Of a stretch of DNA of 64,000 nucleotides, positions 24,107-33,884 are shown in pieces. Source of the stretch: Maritimibacter alkaliphilus HTCC2654 (GTDB lineage Bacteria; Pseudomonadota; Alphaproteobacteria; Rhodobacterales; Rhodobacteraceae); the NCBI RefSeq assembly GCF_000152805.1, contig NZ_CH902578.1, positions 385,173 through 449,172 of the forward strand. The letters are read 5' to 3'. Position numbers and translations under genes: made by a program. The first letter of the stretch is position 1, and the number at the start of each line of letters is the position of its first letter. Under the pieces are notes generated by a model. It was not told the origin of the DNA, did no database searches, and saw only the letters and a program-made list of their open reading frames with translations.

Positions 24107-25301
24107 TCGCCTCCTTCACCGCCTTGGGGATGAACCGCCGCCATGTGCGCGGAAAGTTCGGGTCGGGGGTGAAGGACGACCACGCCTTCGGTGACCACTC
24201 CGGCGCGGGCTCGGCCATCACCGCGCGAAACAGGTCGGCATAGGCCCGTGCGGTTCCGGCGCTGGAAAACCGTTCGCGGGCGGTGGCGGCGACGGCGGCG
24301 CTCATCGCGCGCAGGTGGTCGCGATCCTGATCGAGCCTGTGAATGCCTTGGGCGAGGGCTTTGGCGTCCTCCTGCGGGACGAGGAGGCCGGAGCGGTCGT
24401 GATCGACCATGAAATCGGTGATGCCCTCGATGTTGAAGCAGGCAGGCACCGCGCCCGCCATCATCGCCTCGATCAATGCGTTCGGCATGCCTTCGAATTT
24501 CGAAGTGAACAGGTAGATGTCCACGTCGCCCAACAGGTCGGGGATCTCGCCCGGACCGAGGGCGCCGAGAAATTCGACCCGGCCCGCCGCGATATGGGGC
24601 GCAAGCTCTGTGCGCAGACGGTCGCCGTGGCGGCCCTTGCCCGCGATCCTGAGGCGGTAGTCACAGCCGAGCGCGTCGAGTTCGGCCAGGATCGCGGGGA
24701 TATGCAGCACGCCTTTCTGGCCGTGTTCAAGGCGCCCGACGAACCCCAGTTCCAACCGCGCACCCGTGCCGCGCACACGGGCGGCGGCCGCATCGAAGGG
24801 GGCCGGATCATGGCCGTTCGGGATGAGCACGAGCTTGTCCGGGTCCGCGCCATAGTCGGCGATCAGATCGTCGCGCAGACGGGGGCTGAGGGCCACGATC
24901 CGGGCGAGCCGTTCGGCCCGCGACATGGTGATCCGGTACCCGTGGTCGAACGCGTTGGCGCAGCGCGACATGACACGCACGCTTTGCGGCAGATGCGGGA
25001 TGGCCGAAAGGATCGCGAAGGAGTTGATGCCGAGCGCGATGTCGATGCGTTCCTCGGCACACCAGTCGACGAAGGCGCGCGCTTGCCGTTTCGCGTTGGA
25101 CACGTCGGGCACAAGCAGGTGGCAGCCGTCATCGGCATAGGCCGCTTCCCACAAGTCCGCATCCTCGCGCCCGACGCTGACGCAGCGCATGTCGATGCCA
25201 TGTTTCAGAAGCTCGGGCCGGATGTTGCGGTAGAAGGTGAAGGTTCCGCCATCCTTCGGAACCGACCCGAAGGCGACGCGGATCGTGGGGCTGTCAGTCA
25301 T
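24090..25301 (-). CDS. Glycosyltransferase family 4 (GT-B fold)
   Basis: This 403-residue cytoplasmic enzyme transfers a sugar from a nucleotide donor. The N-terminal acceptor half starts with KDGGTFTFYRNIRPEL; the C-terminal donor half contains LGFVGRLEHGQKG and the E-x7-E motif in KFEGMPNALIEAM (near 285-297). The ATG at 25301 fits the family start, although the Shine-Dalgarno is weak. The extreme C-terminus is basic (RRFIPKAVKEAIKSRR), perhaps for membrane contact. Together with the sulfotransferase-like gene it hints at a small surface-glycan module. Confidence 0.88.
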   Translation of the reverse strand: MTDSPTIRVAFGSVPKDGGTFTFYRNIRPELLKHGIDMRCVSVGREDADLWEAAYADDGCHLLVPDVSNAKRQARAFVDWCAEERIDIALGINSFAILSAIPHLPQSVRVMSRCANAFDHGYRITMSRAERLARIVALSPRLRDDLIADYGADPDKLVLIPNGHDPAPFDAAAARVRGTGARLELGFVGRLEHGQKGVLHIPAILAELDALGCDYRLRIAGKGRHGDRLRTELAPHIAAGRVEFLGALGPGEIPDLLGDVDIYLFTSKFEGMPNALIEAMMAGAVPACFNIEGITDFMVDHDRSGLLVPQEDAKALAQGIHRLDQDRDHLRAMSAAVAATARERFSSAGTARAYADLFRAVMAEPAPEWSPKAWSSFTPDPNFPRTWRRFIPKAVKEAIKSRR

Positions 25302-25368
25302 TTGTCGGGAACGGTCCCTTGCGTGAGAATAGGTGGTCGGACCGATGCCCGCGGAATGCATGGGGAAT

Positions 25369-26250
25369 TCACGCGACAACCGGGATGACGTCAACCGCCT
25401 GCGAACTGTCCTGACCGCCGGACCCGCGCAAAGCGCCGCGCACCGGGGCCACGTCGTCATAGTCGCGCCCGTGGGCCACGGTGACGTAGTCGGCGCCCGC
25501 GAATTGCGCGTTGGTGGGGTCGTATTCGACCCAGCCCAGTTCCACGCCCACCCAGGCCCGCACCCAGGCGTGCATGGCATCGGCCCCTTCGAGACGCGGC
25601 TCGCCCGGGGGCGGATCGGTGCGCAGGAAGCCCGAGACATAGCCCGCCGGAATGCCCAGCCCGCGCAGGCAGGAAATCATGATATGGGTGAAATCCTGAC
25701 AGACCCCGTGCCGCTTGGCGAAGGCCTCGGCGGCGGGGGTCGCCACATCGGTCGCCGTCGCATCGAAGCGCATTTCGGAATAGAGCGCGCGCCCCACCGT
25801 TTCGACCGCCTGCAAGGTGGTCATGCCGGGCGTGACATGCGCCTGTGCGAAGGCGGTCATGTCGGGTTGCGGCCCGGCCCGGCACGAGGGCGCGGTGAAA
25901 TGCTGCGGGGCGATGGGCGACAGCCCGCGTTGCATGTCGATCTCGGCCCCCAGCGCCTCGACCGTCGGCGAGAAGTCCAGAAACTTGGGGTCGGGGCGCC
26001 GGTCGAACCGGGCGGCGAGGTCGATGGTGATCGCCTCGACCGGCTCGTGCCAGACCACGCTCGTCAGGGTGTTGCCGAAGAAATCCACCCGCTCGCGCCG
26101 CTCGGCCGGCATCGGGTCGAGGGTGAGCAGGCGGGCGAGCACCTTCTGCGTCGCCGGAATGTCGTTGGGCAACAGACGCAGCACGAGCCGCGACTGGTCC
26201 GAGGGGGTTTCATAGCTGTAGGCGATGCGCAGTTTCACGTCATAAAGCAT
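25369..26250 (-). CDS. Transglutaminase-like protein (bacterial N-domain type)
   Basis: This 293-residue protein has a Bact_transglu_N beta domain (about 1-90) and a papain-like transglutaminase core with the triad Cys184 (GVCQDFTH), His227 (DAMHAWV) and Asp244 (EYDPTN). No signal peptide is visible, so it should be cytoplasmic. It is the last gene of an operon with the ATP-grasp/alpha-E gene (4-bp gap) and the DUF2126 protein. Comparative genomics of ATP-grasp amidoligases has proposed that such sets make or remove peptide linkages; the reaction has not, to my knowledge, been shown. Confidence 0.92.
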   Translation of the reverse strand: MLYDVKLRIAYSYETPSDQSRLVLRLLPNDIPATQKVLARLLTLDPMPAERRERVDFFGNTLTSVVWHEPVEAITIDLAARFDRRPDPKFLDFSPTVEALGAEIDMQRGLSPIAPQHFTAPSCRAGPQPDMTAFAQAHVTPGMTTLQAVETVGRALYSEMRFDATATDVATPAAEAFAKRHGVCQDFTHIMISCLRGLGIPAGYVSGFLRTDPPPGEPRLEGADAMHAWVRAWVGVELGWVEYDPTNAQFAGADYVTVAHGRDYDDVAPVRGALRGSGGQDSSQAVDVIPVVA

Positions 26251-26254
26251 TGCG

Positions 26255-27217
26255 TCACCTCAGATAAGCCGCCGAGACCTGCTCGGAAATCGCGGCCAGA
26301 TCGCCGCGCAGTTCACCGAAGACGGCAGGCGTGATCGCAATGGGGTCGGCCACTTCCAGCCGGGTCTTGAGCGGCAGGATCGCGCGCAGAAGCGGGCCGG
26401 GGCGGCCGTCGGGCATGATGTCGGGCAGGCCCTCGACCAGTCGCTTCATCTCGTTCACCTGAAACAGGACGGCGCGCGGGTTGTCGGCGTCGAGGGCGAG
26501 AAGGTCGACCACCGTGTCGCGGTTCGTGTTTATGCGGTAACGGCGCTGATGGGTCATCACGCTGTCGGCCACCTCGACCGCGATGTCGAAACAGCCCGCG
26601 GGCGCCTTGGAATCGGTGAACGTCGCAAGCATGGCAAGCAGCCCGTCGGCCCGTTCGATCGCGCGTCCAAGCGACAGGAACCGCCAGCCCGCGAACCGAT
26701 ACATATTCTCGTGCACCAGCCCCGCGAACCCGGTGATCTTGCGCAGAAGAACGCTCATCGCGCGGGCGGCATCGTCGCCCGGCGTCGCGGTCTCGCGCAT
26801 CGCGCGCATGGTCTTGTCCAGATCCTTGAGCGCGAGCCAGCCGTCGGTCGAGAAGCGGTCGCGCACCTTCGACGCGCAGGTCTGCGCGGCGGCGAGCCGG
26901 TCGAGCAGCGCCGCAGGCATCGCTTCGGTCGGGTCGACGCCGAACGGGGCAAGGTAGGCCTGTATCGTCCTGAGGCGCGGATCGTCCGGCCCGTCGGTGG
27001 TCGCAAGGCGCAGGTGATAGGCGCGCACGAGCCGGATCAGGTCTTCGGCCCGCTCGAGGTAGCGTCCGAGCCAGTACAGGTTGTCGGCCCCGCGTGACGG
27101 CAGCGTGCCCGAGGTGATGCGCCGATAGGGCTGGTCGTCGGTCGGCGTCAGCGTGGGCTGCGGCACCGGGCCGTCGGATGCGATCCAGACATCGGCCACC
27201 GACCCGCCGCGCTGCAT
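26255..27217 (-). CDS. Alpha-E domain half of the frameshifted gene
   Basis: This frame carries the end of the ATP-grasp domain (MQRGGSVADVWIASDGPVPQ) and the complete helical alpha-E/DUF403 domain, recognised by ADNLYWLGRYLERAEDLIRLVRAY (about 45-68), VHENMYRFAGWRFLSLGRAIERAD and a long helical tail. An ATG at 27217 could restart translation and give 320 residues, but no good ribosome-binding site precedes it. The frame itself is open much further upstream. The alpha-E domain has no known catalytic residues and always travels with the ATP-grasp domain, so it is probably a partner or substrate-handling module. Confidence 0.7.
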   Translation of the reverse strand: MQRGGSVADVWIASDGPVPQPTLTPTDDQPYRRITSGTLPSRGADNLYWLGRYLERAEDLIRLVRAYHLRLATTDGPDDPRLRTIQAYLAPFGVDPTEAMPAALLDRLAAAQTCASKVRDRFSTDGWLALKDLDKTMRAMRETATPGDDAARAMSVLLRKITGFAGLVHENMYRFAGWRFLSLGRAIERADGLLAMLATFTDSKAPAGCFDIAVEVADSVMTHQRRYRINTNRDTVVDLLALDADNPRAVLFQVNEMKRLVEGLPDIMPDGRPGPLLRAILPLKTRLEVADPIAITPAVFGELRGDLAAISEQVSAAYLR

Positions 27218-28671
27218 GGCAAGCGCGGTGGCGTCGCCTTCGGGGCCGATCCGGGCATAGCCGCCTTCATGAAGCTCCAGCCCTTGTCCGTGCGGGCGGC
27301 AAAGACGCGCACGGTCATCGGGCAGGGGCGCAGGCGGCCGGTTTCGCCGTCCCCGACCCAGGCCGGCGTGGTGGACAGGTTCACCGCCTGTTGCCCGACG
27401 AGAGAGGCGCCCTCGGTCGCCAGCAAAGTGTCCAGCGGTCCGCGCGCCGCGTCGCGCACGTCGCCGCCGACGATGGCGTTGGCGCCCCAGTCGAAGGGCA
27501 GGTCCACCGACAGGGCCGGACCGATGACGAGGTTTTGCGCGTTCGACCGCACGTATTCCCGCTCGCTCGGGCTGCCGCACCACCATGTCGCGATGTTGGG
27601 CATCGCCAGAGGTTCGCCGTTCAGAAGCCTGTTGATCTTGGGCAGGAACGCCATCAGCGCGCGGGTTTCCAGCACGCCCGATCCCAGCGCATTGGCGAGG
27701 GCGAGGTTTCCGGTCGCCACCGCCTCCATCAGCCCCGGCGTTCCGATCTGGCTGTCGGGTTCGAACTCCAGCGGATCGGCGAACTGCGCGTCGATCCGGC
27801 GCCAGAGCACGCCAAGCGGCTGCGGCCCCTCGATCGTGCGCACCATCGCTTCGCCGTTCTTGACGATCAGGTCTTCGCCTTCGAGCAGCATGAGGCCCAG
27901 ATATCGGGCGATATAGGTGTGCTCGAAATAGGCGTCGTTGGCGGGGCCGGGGGTAAGGATGCCCGCGCGACGCGGCAGCCCCTCGCGCCGGTTGGCGAGC
28001 GTGTCCAGCGCATGTCTGAAATCCCCGAAGAAGCCTGCGAGCCGGTGAATGCGGTCGCCCGAGAAGCTTTCGGGAAAAATGCGGCTGGTGGCCATCCGGT
28101 TTTCCAGCGCGAACCCGGCCCCCGACGGGGCCTGCGTCCGGTCGCCCAGGACGAACCACGACCCGTCCGGGGAGCGCCCGATCTCGAACGCGAGGAAGTG
28201 GAGGTAATGCCCGCCCGCCGGTTCGACTCCGACCATCGGCCTGAGCCATGCCGGATTGTTCGCGACTAGATCGACCGGCAGATGCCCGTCCGCCACCAGC
28301 TTGCCCGGCCCATACAAGTCGGCCATCACCGCTTCGAGCAGATCGGCGCGCTGCGACAGGGCAGTGCAGATGCCGTTCCATTCGGTCTCGTGCAGGATCA
28401 CGGGCACATGGCTGAGGGGCCATTCGCGTTCCGACAGCGGCTGGTTGGAATACTGGCGGAAATAGACCCCGGCATCGCGCAGATACTGGTTGCCGCGCTC
28501 GAACCGCCCGGCGACCTGCGCGGGCGTCAGACGTGAAAACGCATCCACGAAGGGTTGCCAGACCGGGCGCATCTCGCCTGTCGTGCCGAACAATTCGTCC
28601 GACACGCCCGACTGCGGCGCGTAGCCTTCGAGATAGGGCGGGGTCACGCGGACCCCCGCTTGCTGTTCCAT
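27148..28671 (-). CDS. Circularly permuted ATP-grasp half of the frameshifted gene
   Basis: Translation from the ATG at 28671 (GGAGA upstream) gives a type 2 circularly permuted ATP-grasp protein. Conserved pieces include EWPLSHVPVILHETEWNGI, LTPGPANDAYFEHTYIARYLG (about 236-256), EGEDLIVKNGEAMVRTIEG and the substrate/metal-side YVRSNAQNLVIGPA. The last 41 residues (from KAAMPGSAPK) are out of frame and unlike the family, and the frame ends at 27148. ATP-grasp enzymes join a carboxylate to an amine through an acyl-phosphate; amidoligase or peptide-ligase activity is expected here but unproven. Confidence 0.75.
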   Translation of the reverse strand: MEQQAGVRVTPPYLEGYAPQSGVSDELFGTTGEMRPVWQPFVDAFSRLTPAQVAGRFERGNQYLRDAGVYFRQYSNQPLSEREWPLSHVPVILHETEWNGICTALSQRADLLEAVMADLYGPGKLVADGHLPVDLVANNPAWLRPMVGVEPAGGHYLHFLAFEIGRSPDGSWFVLGDRTQAPSGAGFALENRMATSRIFPESFSGDRIHRLAGFFGDFRHALDTLANRREGLPRRAGILTPGPANDAYFEHTYIARYLGLMLLEGEDLIVKNGEAMVRTIEGPQPLGVLWRRIDAQFADPLEFEPDSQIGTPGLMEAVATGNLALANALGSGVLETRALMAFLPKINRLLNGEPLAMPNIATWWCGSPSEREYVRSNAQNLVIGPALSVDLPFDWGANAIVGGDVRDAARGPLDTLLATEGASLVGQQAVNLSTTPAWVGDGETGRLRPCPMTVRVFAARTDKGWSFMKAAMPGSAPKATPPRLPCSAAGRWPMSGSHPTARCRSPR

Positions 28672-28698
28672 TGCGTCTCCGAGCGCGTCGCGATTGAC

Positions 28699-31600
28699 TT
28701 AGACCAGCCCGACGGGGCGGCGCAGGTCAAGGGTCATCGGAAACTCCGGATGGGTGGGTTCGGGTTCCGGTCGATAGGCCTTGGTCGAATGACCATGCGC
28801 CTCGAACCGCGCCAGTCGCCGCGCCTCGGCCTCGTTCCCGTTGACCGGGAAGGTGTCGTAATTGCGCCCGCCGGGGTGTGCGACATGATAGGTGCAGCCC
28901 GCCAGCGCATGGCCTGTCCAGTCGTCGTAGATGTCGAAGGTCAGCGGCGCGTTGACGGGCAGAGTGGGATGCAGGGCTTCTGCAGGTTGCCAGGCTTTGA
29001 ACCGGACCGCACCCACCGACACGCCCGACGTGCCGGACCGGGCGAGGGGAACGGGGCGGCGGTTGCACATCACGCGGTAGCGGTCCTGATGGAGCGTCGT
29101 GAGCTTGACCTGAAGCCGCTCAACCGAACTGTCCGTGTAGCGCACCGTGCCGCCGATCGCGCCGGTTTCACCCAGCACGTGCCACGGCTCCAGCGCCTGC
29201 CGGATTTCGAGGTTGATGCCCTCGGCGTCGACCTGACCGCAGAACGGGAACCGGAACTCGGCCTGTGCTTCGAACCAGACCGGGTCGAGGTCGAAGCCGT
29301 GCTGGCGCAGATCGGCGAGCAGGTCGAGGAAATCCTCCCACAGGAAATGCGGCATCATGAAGCGATCGTGCAGCACCGTGCCCCAGCGCACGGGCTTGCC
29401 CTCGACCGGCGCATCCCAGCAGCGGGCGATGATGGCGCGCAGCAGCAGTTGCTGGGCCAGCGACATGCGCGGATGCGGCGGCATCTCGAAGCCCCGGAAC
29501 TCGACCAGCCCCAGACGGCCCGTGGGACCGTCGGGTGAGAACAGCTTATCGATGCAGATTTCGGCCCGGTGGGTGTTGCCGGTCACGTCCGTCAGCATGT
29601 TGCGCAGCAGTCGATCCACCAGCCACGGCGGCGGGACGCTGCCGTTTGCGGGCGGATTGATCTGGGACAACGCGATTTCCAGCTCGTAAAGCGTGTCGTG
29701 GCGCGCCTCGTCGATGCGCGGGGCCTGAGACGTCGGGCCGATGAAGAGGCCGGAGAAGAGGTAGGACAGCGACGGATGGCGCTGCCACGTCAGGATCAGC
29801 GACTTGAGCAGGTCGGGGCGGCGCAGGAACGGGCTGTCATTCAGCGTGCCGCCGCCCACGACGACGTGATTGCCGCCGCCGGTTCCGGTGTGGCGCCCGT
29901 CGATCATGAACTTGTCGGCGCCGAGACGGCATTGCCGCGCTTCTTCATAAATCGCCTCGGTGGTCGCCACGCAATCGTCCCAGCTATGGGCCGGGTGAAT
30001 GTTCACTTCGATCACGCCGGGGTCCGGGGCCACGCGGATCACGTTCAGGCGTGGATCGTGCGGGGGCGAGTAGCCTTCGATATGGACCGGGATGCCAAGC
30101 GCGCGGGCGCTTTCCTCGGCGGCGGCGACAAGCTCGAGGTAGTCGTCCACGCTTTCGGTCGGCGGCATGAAGACGCAAAGCCGCCCGTCGCGCGGCTCGA
30201 CCGACAGCGCGGTGCGCACCACGCCGCCAACGGTGTCGAGCACCTGTTCCACGATCTCCTGTGCCGGCTCCGCGCCCTGCGCCTCACTCACCGGCTGGGC
30301 GCGCGACCTGTCGGTCTCGGGCGCGCGCTTTTCCAGCTCCTCGTGATAGTCGGGCAGGTCGCCGACCTCGATCGAAGGATCGGTGACGTAGTGATAGGGA
30401 TACTGCGCGGGCGGCACATGCGGCAGCGCCCCCAGCGGCAGACGGAAACCGGCGGGGCTGTCGCCGGGAATGAGGAACAGCTTGCCGCGCCGGGTCTTCC
30501 ACACTTCCGACAGCCAGCGCGCGCCGGTCGCCTTGGTCTGCCAACGCTGGATGGGGAGGACGTAGCCCACCGGCTGATCCAACCCCCGCTCGAACACGCG
30601 GGCGAACCGGCTGCGCTCCTCGGGGTCTTTCAATTTGCTGTCCTCGGGCGTCACGTTCGGGGGCAGCTTGCCCTCCTTCAGCATCCACTCGGCCGGGTCT
30701 TCATAGACCGCATGGGTGAACTTGCCGTCGAGCCCCAGCCGCGCGGCGATCCCATCGAGCAGTTTCTCGGCCTCCGGTGCCCCCGCGCCGGTGTCGTCGC
30801 CCTCATGCGCGATGAGGCTTTCGTCACGCCAGACGGGTTTGCCGTCGCGCCGCCAGTAGAGCGAGAAGGTCCAGCGCGGCAGGCTTTCGCCCGGATACCA
30901 CTTTCCTTGCCCGTAGTGCAGGAACCCGCCCGGTGCGAAACGGTCGCGCAGGCGGCGGATGAGTTGATCGGCGAGGGCGCGTTTCTGCGGGCCGACGGCG
31001 GCGGTGTTCCACTCGTCGCTCTCGAAATCGTCGATGGAGACGAAGGTCGGCTCGCCCCCCATCGTCAGGCGCACGTCGTTTTTCTCGAGGCTCGCGTCGA
31101 CCTGCTGGCCGAGTTTGTTCAGCCGCTCCCACGCCTCGTCGGAAAAGGGTTTGGTGATGCGGGGATGTTCCGACACGCGCTTTACCTGCATGTCGAAGGC
31201 GAAATCGACCTGCGGTGTGCCTGCCGAGGAATAGCCGCCCGCGATGGGGGCGGCGTTCACGTAATGCGGCGTGGCGGCCAGCGGGATATGGCTTTCGCCC
31301 GTCAGAAGCCCCGATGTGGGGTCCAGCCCGATCCAGCCCGCACCGGGGATGAACACCTCGCACCAGGCGTGAAGATCGGTGAAATCGTGGTCGGTCCCCG
31401 ACGGGCCGTCGAGCGATTTCAGGTCCGGCTCCAACTGGATCAGGTAGCCCGACACGAACCGCGCGGCGAAACCCAGATGGCGCAGCACCTGCACCAGAAG
31501 CCAGCTTGAATCGCGGCAGGAGCCGGAGCCGATCCGAAGCGTCTCGTCCGGCGTCTGCACCCCCGGTTCCATCCGAATGGTGTATTCGACATGCTTCGAG

Positions 31601-32055
31601 ATCGCGGCATTCAGCCCGACGAGGAAATCCACCGTCCGCTTTTCGCCCAAGTCCAGCGAGCCGATGAACTTGGCAAGCCCCGGCCCCTCGGGTTCCGGGG
31701 TGCGGTAGATCGCCAGATCGGGGGTCAGCTCGGCCGGATAGTCGAAGGGCCATTCCTCGGCATATTCTTCGACGAAGAAATCGAACGGGTTGTAGACCGA
31801 CATATCGGCGACCAGATCGACCTCGATCTTGAACTCGGTCACCGGCTCGGGAAACACGAAACGCGCCAGCCAGTTGCCATACGGGTCTTGCTGGTGGTTC
31901 ACGAAATGGCCGCCGGGCGAGACCTTGAGCGAATGCGAGATGACGCGGGTGCGTGAATGCGGCGCGGGCCTGAGCCGGATGATCTGCGGCCCCAACGTGA
32001 CGGGCCGGTCATACTTGTAATGGGTCAGGTGATAGATGCTCGCATGGATCGCCAT
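28699..32055 (-). CDS. Large transglutaminase-like protein with DUF2126
   Basis: This 1118-residue protein combines an N-terminal transglutaminase region (Bact_transglu_N about 1-85; triad Cys180 in GSGSCRDSS, His229 in DLHAWCE, Asp245 in GLDPTSG) with a long DUF2126 part (about 300-1110). The latter contains [14 protein letters not shown] (near 340), [10 protein letters not shown] and [17 protein letters not shown] (near 745), glycine- and histidine-rich motifs that look like a ligase or hydrolase active site. No signal peptide or membrane segment is seen. It is the first gene of the three-gene operon with the ATP-grasp/alpha-E and small transglutaminase genes, a set conserved across many bacteria without an assigned role. 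Confidence 0.92.
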   Translation of the reverse strand: MAIHASIYHLTHYKYDRPVTLGPQIIRLRPAPHSRTRVISHSLKVSPGGHFVNHQQDPYGNWLARFVFPEPVTEFKIEVDLVADMSVYNPFDFFVEEYAEEWPFDYPAELTPDLAIYRTPEPEGPGLAKFIGSLDLGEKRTVDFLVGLNAAISKHVEYTIRMEPGVQTPDETLRIGSGSCRDSSWLLVQVLRHLGFAARFVSGYLIQLEPDLKSLDGPSGTDHDFTDLHAWCEVFIPGAGWIGLDPTSGLLTGESHIPLAATPHYVNAAPIAGGYSSAGTPQVDFAFDMQVKRVSEHPRITKPFSDEAWERLNKLGQQVDASLEKNDVRLTMGGEPTFVSIDDFESDEWNTAAVGPQKRALADQLIRRLRDRFAPGGFLHYGQGKWYPGESLPRWTFSLYWRRDGKPVWRDESLIAHEGDDTGAGAPEAEKLLDGIAARLGLDGKFTHAVYEDPAEWMLKEGKLPPNVTPEDSKLKDPEERSRFARVFERGLDQPVGYVLPIQRWQTKATGARWLSEVWKTRRGKLFLIPGDSPAGFRLPLGALPHVPPAQYPYHYVTDPSIEVGDLPDYHEELEKRAPETDRSRAQPVSEAQGAEPAQEIVEQVLDTVGGVVRTALSVEPRDGRLCVFMPPTESVDDYLELVAAAEESARALGIPVHIEGYSPPHDPRLNVIRVAPDPGVIEVNIHPAHSWDDCVATTEAIYEEARQCRLGADKFMIDGRHTGTGGGNHVVVGGGTLNDSPFLRRPDLLKSLILTWQRHPSLSYLFSGLFIGPTSQAPRIDEARHDTLYELEIALSQINPPANGSVPPPWLVDRLLRNMLTDVTGNTHRAEICIDKLFSPDGPTGRLGLVEFRGFEMPPHPRMSLAQQLLLRAIIARCWDAPVEGKPVRWGTVLHDRFMMPHFLWEDFLDLLADLRQHGFDLDPVWFEAQAEFRFPFCGQVDAEGINLEIRQALEPWHVLGETGAIGGTVRYTDSSVERLQVKLTTLHQDRYRVMCNRRPVPLARSGTSGVSVGAVRFKAWQPAEALHPTLPVNAPLTFDIYDDWTGHALAGCTYHVAHPGGRNYDTFPVNGNEAEARRLARFEAHGHSTKAYRPEPEPTHPEFPMTLDLRRPVGLV

Positions 32056-32237
32056 TTGGGGCCTTCCGTTTGTCTGTCTCCCCCACGTTATTGGGATGGG
32101 CCGGGGTGTAACACCCTCATTTCACGCGAAACCTGACAAACGCGGGTCGCTGCCCAAAAATCAGGCGTTCGTGACGTTCCGCAGGTTTCCTCGCCCGTCC
32201 CGCGTGGTATGGGACCGCAAAACAACACGGGACGCTC

Positions 32238-32978
32238 ATGGACATTCAAGCCGTCATCCTCGTCTGTCTCGCCTTCGCCGCCGGGGGAATCGTCAAAGGG
32301 GCGACCGGGGCGGGTGCGCCGCTGTTCGCGGTCCCGCTCATGGCGATGCAGCGCGACATTCAGTTCGCGGTGGCGGTGTTCGTGCTGGCCAACATCGTGC
32401 CGAACCTCTGGCAATTCCTGCAATACCGGCGCGCGCTCGAGGCGCCGCGCTTCGCGGTGTTCTTCGCGGCGGCGGGCGGGGTCGGCGTCGGGTTGGGAAC
32501 CGTCGCCTTAGCGGGATGGGAGCCCGACCTACTGGTGTTCGGCGTCGGGCTGGTGCTTGCGGCCTATGTGGTTTTCCGGCTGCTCAATCCGCGCTGGCGA
32601 CTGACCATGGCGGCCGGATGGCGCGCCGCGGTGCCTGCGGGACTGGTGGCCGGGGTCTTGCAGGGGGCGACGGGCCTGTCCGCGCCCGTTTCGATCACCT
32701 TCCTCAACGCGCTCGACCTGAAACGCGAGACCTTCATCGCGACGATTTCGCTGTTCTTCGTGACGCTTGGGGTGGTCCAGTTGCCGGCCCAATTCGCATT
32801 GGGCGTGACGAACCCGCACCTCGTGCTGTTGAGCGCGCTGGCCCTGATCCCGCTCATGCTGGGGATGCCGGTGGGGGCATGGCTCGGGCGCAGGCTGCCG
32901 CAGGTGATGTTCCAGCGCGCGGTCCTCGTCATCCTCGCGGTGCTTGCCGTGCGGCTGATCTACAGCGGGATTGCGTGA
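32238..32978 (+). CDS. TauE/SafE family membrane permease
   Basis: This 246-residue protein has seven to eight hydrophobic segments and the duplicated TauE/SafE (DUF81) motif: FAAGGIVKGATGAGAPLFAVPLM (about 13-35) repeated as VAGVLQGATGLSAPVSITFL (about 137-156). Members export or import sulfonates, sulfoacetate or other small organic anions. It is divergent from the DUF2126 operon across 182 bp and stands alone, convergent with the amidotransferase gene, so the substrate is open. Confidence 0.9.
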   Translation: MDIQAVILVCLAFAAGGIVKGATGAGAPLFAVPLMAMQRDIQFAVAVFVLANIVPNLWQFLQYRRALEAPRFAVFFAAAGGVGVGLGTVALAGWEPDLLVFGVGLVLAAYVVFRLLNPRWRLTMAAGWRAAVPAGLVAGVLQGATGLSAPVSITFLNALDLKRETFIATISLFFVTLGVVQLPAQFALGVTNPHLVLLSALALIPLMLGMPVGAWLGRRLPQVMFQRAVLVILAVLAVRLIYSGIA

Positions 32979-33028
32979 GCTTCAGGTTTTAAGTGCGAAA
33001 CACGGGGTAAAGCGTTGATAATAAGCCC

Positions 33029-33769
33029 TTACCGGCGATAGCGGGTCGCGAAGTTTCGCAGGACCAGCGCCGGGGCTTCGACCGTTTCCGCATGACCCTT
33101 CGCGATCAGACTTTCGGCCTCGTCGGGCGCGAAATAGCCGCGGTGCTTGTAGATGTTGATCCGGGTTTCCAGCCCGTGTCCGTCAAGCTCGGGGTGGAAC
33201 TGCGTGGCATAGACGTTCGCGCCGAGCCGGATCATCTGAAAAGGGCACGGCGCGGATTGGGCGAGGTGGACGACCCCATCGGGCAGATGTTGCAGAGCTT
33301 CTTTGTGCCCGACGAAAGCCTTGAAGCTGGCGGGCATTCCGGCGAGCAAAGGGTCGGCCTTGCCCGCATCGGTCAGGGTGCAGGTCGTGGCGCCCACAGG
33401 CTCGCCGTAGCGGGCCTTGGACACCGAGCCGGGTTCGAGGTGGTGGCCCAGAATGCCGATCCCGTAGCAGCAGCCGAGGAACGGCAGGTCGCGTTCTGTG
33501 ATTTCGGGCATGAGCGACAGGATCGACGCCTCGATCCGCGCCTCGACCGGGTCTTTCGTCTCCGGCGCATCCGAAACGCAGCCCGGACCGCCGCCGACGA
33601 TCACGCCGGAATAGGCGGTCAGGTCCAGATCGTCCGGCAAATCCTCTTGATCCAGACGGATGCGGTGCACCTCGCCCTCGTCCAGACCGCCCTTGGCGAG
33701 TATCGCTGCGAATTCATCGTCCGCGGCGTCGGTTTCGGGGCGAAGCTGAAGGATCAGAAACGGTTTCAT
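33029..33769 (-). CDS. Class I glutamine amidotransferase
   Basis: This 246-residue protein has the triad-type GATase fold: nucleophile Cys101 in LGCCYGIG and His192/Glu194 in TQFHPE. It resembles the stand-alone GMP-synthase-like or gamma-glutamyl-hydrolase-like amidotransferases that release ammonia from glutamine or cleave gamma-glutamyl compounds. No synthase partner is adjacent. The C-terminus (YFAPDEAESLIAKGH) is like that of housekeeping homologues in alphaproteobacteria. Confidence 0.9.
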   Translation of the reverse strand: MKPFLILQLRPETDAADDEFAAILAKGGLDEGEVHRIRLDQEDLPDDLDLTAYSGVIVGGGPGCVSDAPETKDPVEARIEASILSLMPEITERDLPFLGCCYGIGILGHHLEPGSVSKARYGEPVGATTCTLTDAGKADPLLAGMPASFKAFVGHKEALQHLPDGVVHLAQSAPCPFQMIRLGANVYATQFHPELDGHGLETRINIYKHRGYFAPDEAESLIAKGHAETVEAPALVLRNFATRYRR

Positions 33770-33828
33770 GGGGCCGGACTTAGCCGCGCGGGGCCGGGCC
33801 GTCTATCGCGCATTCGGTCGCGTGCGGG

Positions 33829-33860
33829 CAAAAAGAAACCCCGGCGCGCGGGCCGGGGTG
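33829..33860 (-). terminator. Rho-independent terminator after the DUF882 gene
   Basis: An 8-bp stem (33838-33845 with 33852-33859) and 6-nt loop are followed on the minus strand by TTTCTTTTTG. It lies 25-55 bp after the DUF882 stop and ends that transcript before the amidotransferase gene on the same strand. Confidence 0.85.
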
Positions 33861-33884
33861 GTTCCTTGTCGCACTCGGGCGCAA

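Larger units (their letters stand above)
26255..28671 (-). pseudogene. Circularly permuted ATP-grasp/alpha-E fusion gene with a frameshift
   Basis: The locus should encode one protein of about 805 residues: a circularly permuted ATP-grasp domain followed by an alpha-E (DUF403) domain. Between 27267 and 27268 the minus strand reads TTC ATG AA GGC GGC TAT, while the family sequence F-M-x-G-G-Y-A-R-I-G needs three bases between ATG and GGC. One base is therefore missing. With it restored, the two frames join without loss of any conserved segment, and the total length becomes a multiple of three. A sequencing or assembly error is as likely as a real mutation. Because the gene lies between two apparently intact partner genes, the call matters for whether the system works. 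Confidence 0.75.

Noticed and set aside
26255-28423. A 722-residue protein from the alpha-E frame
   Set aside because: The part upstream of about 27268 is the out-of-frame image of the ATP-grasp gene (Arg/Pro-rich, no motifs); only the downstream part is genuine.
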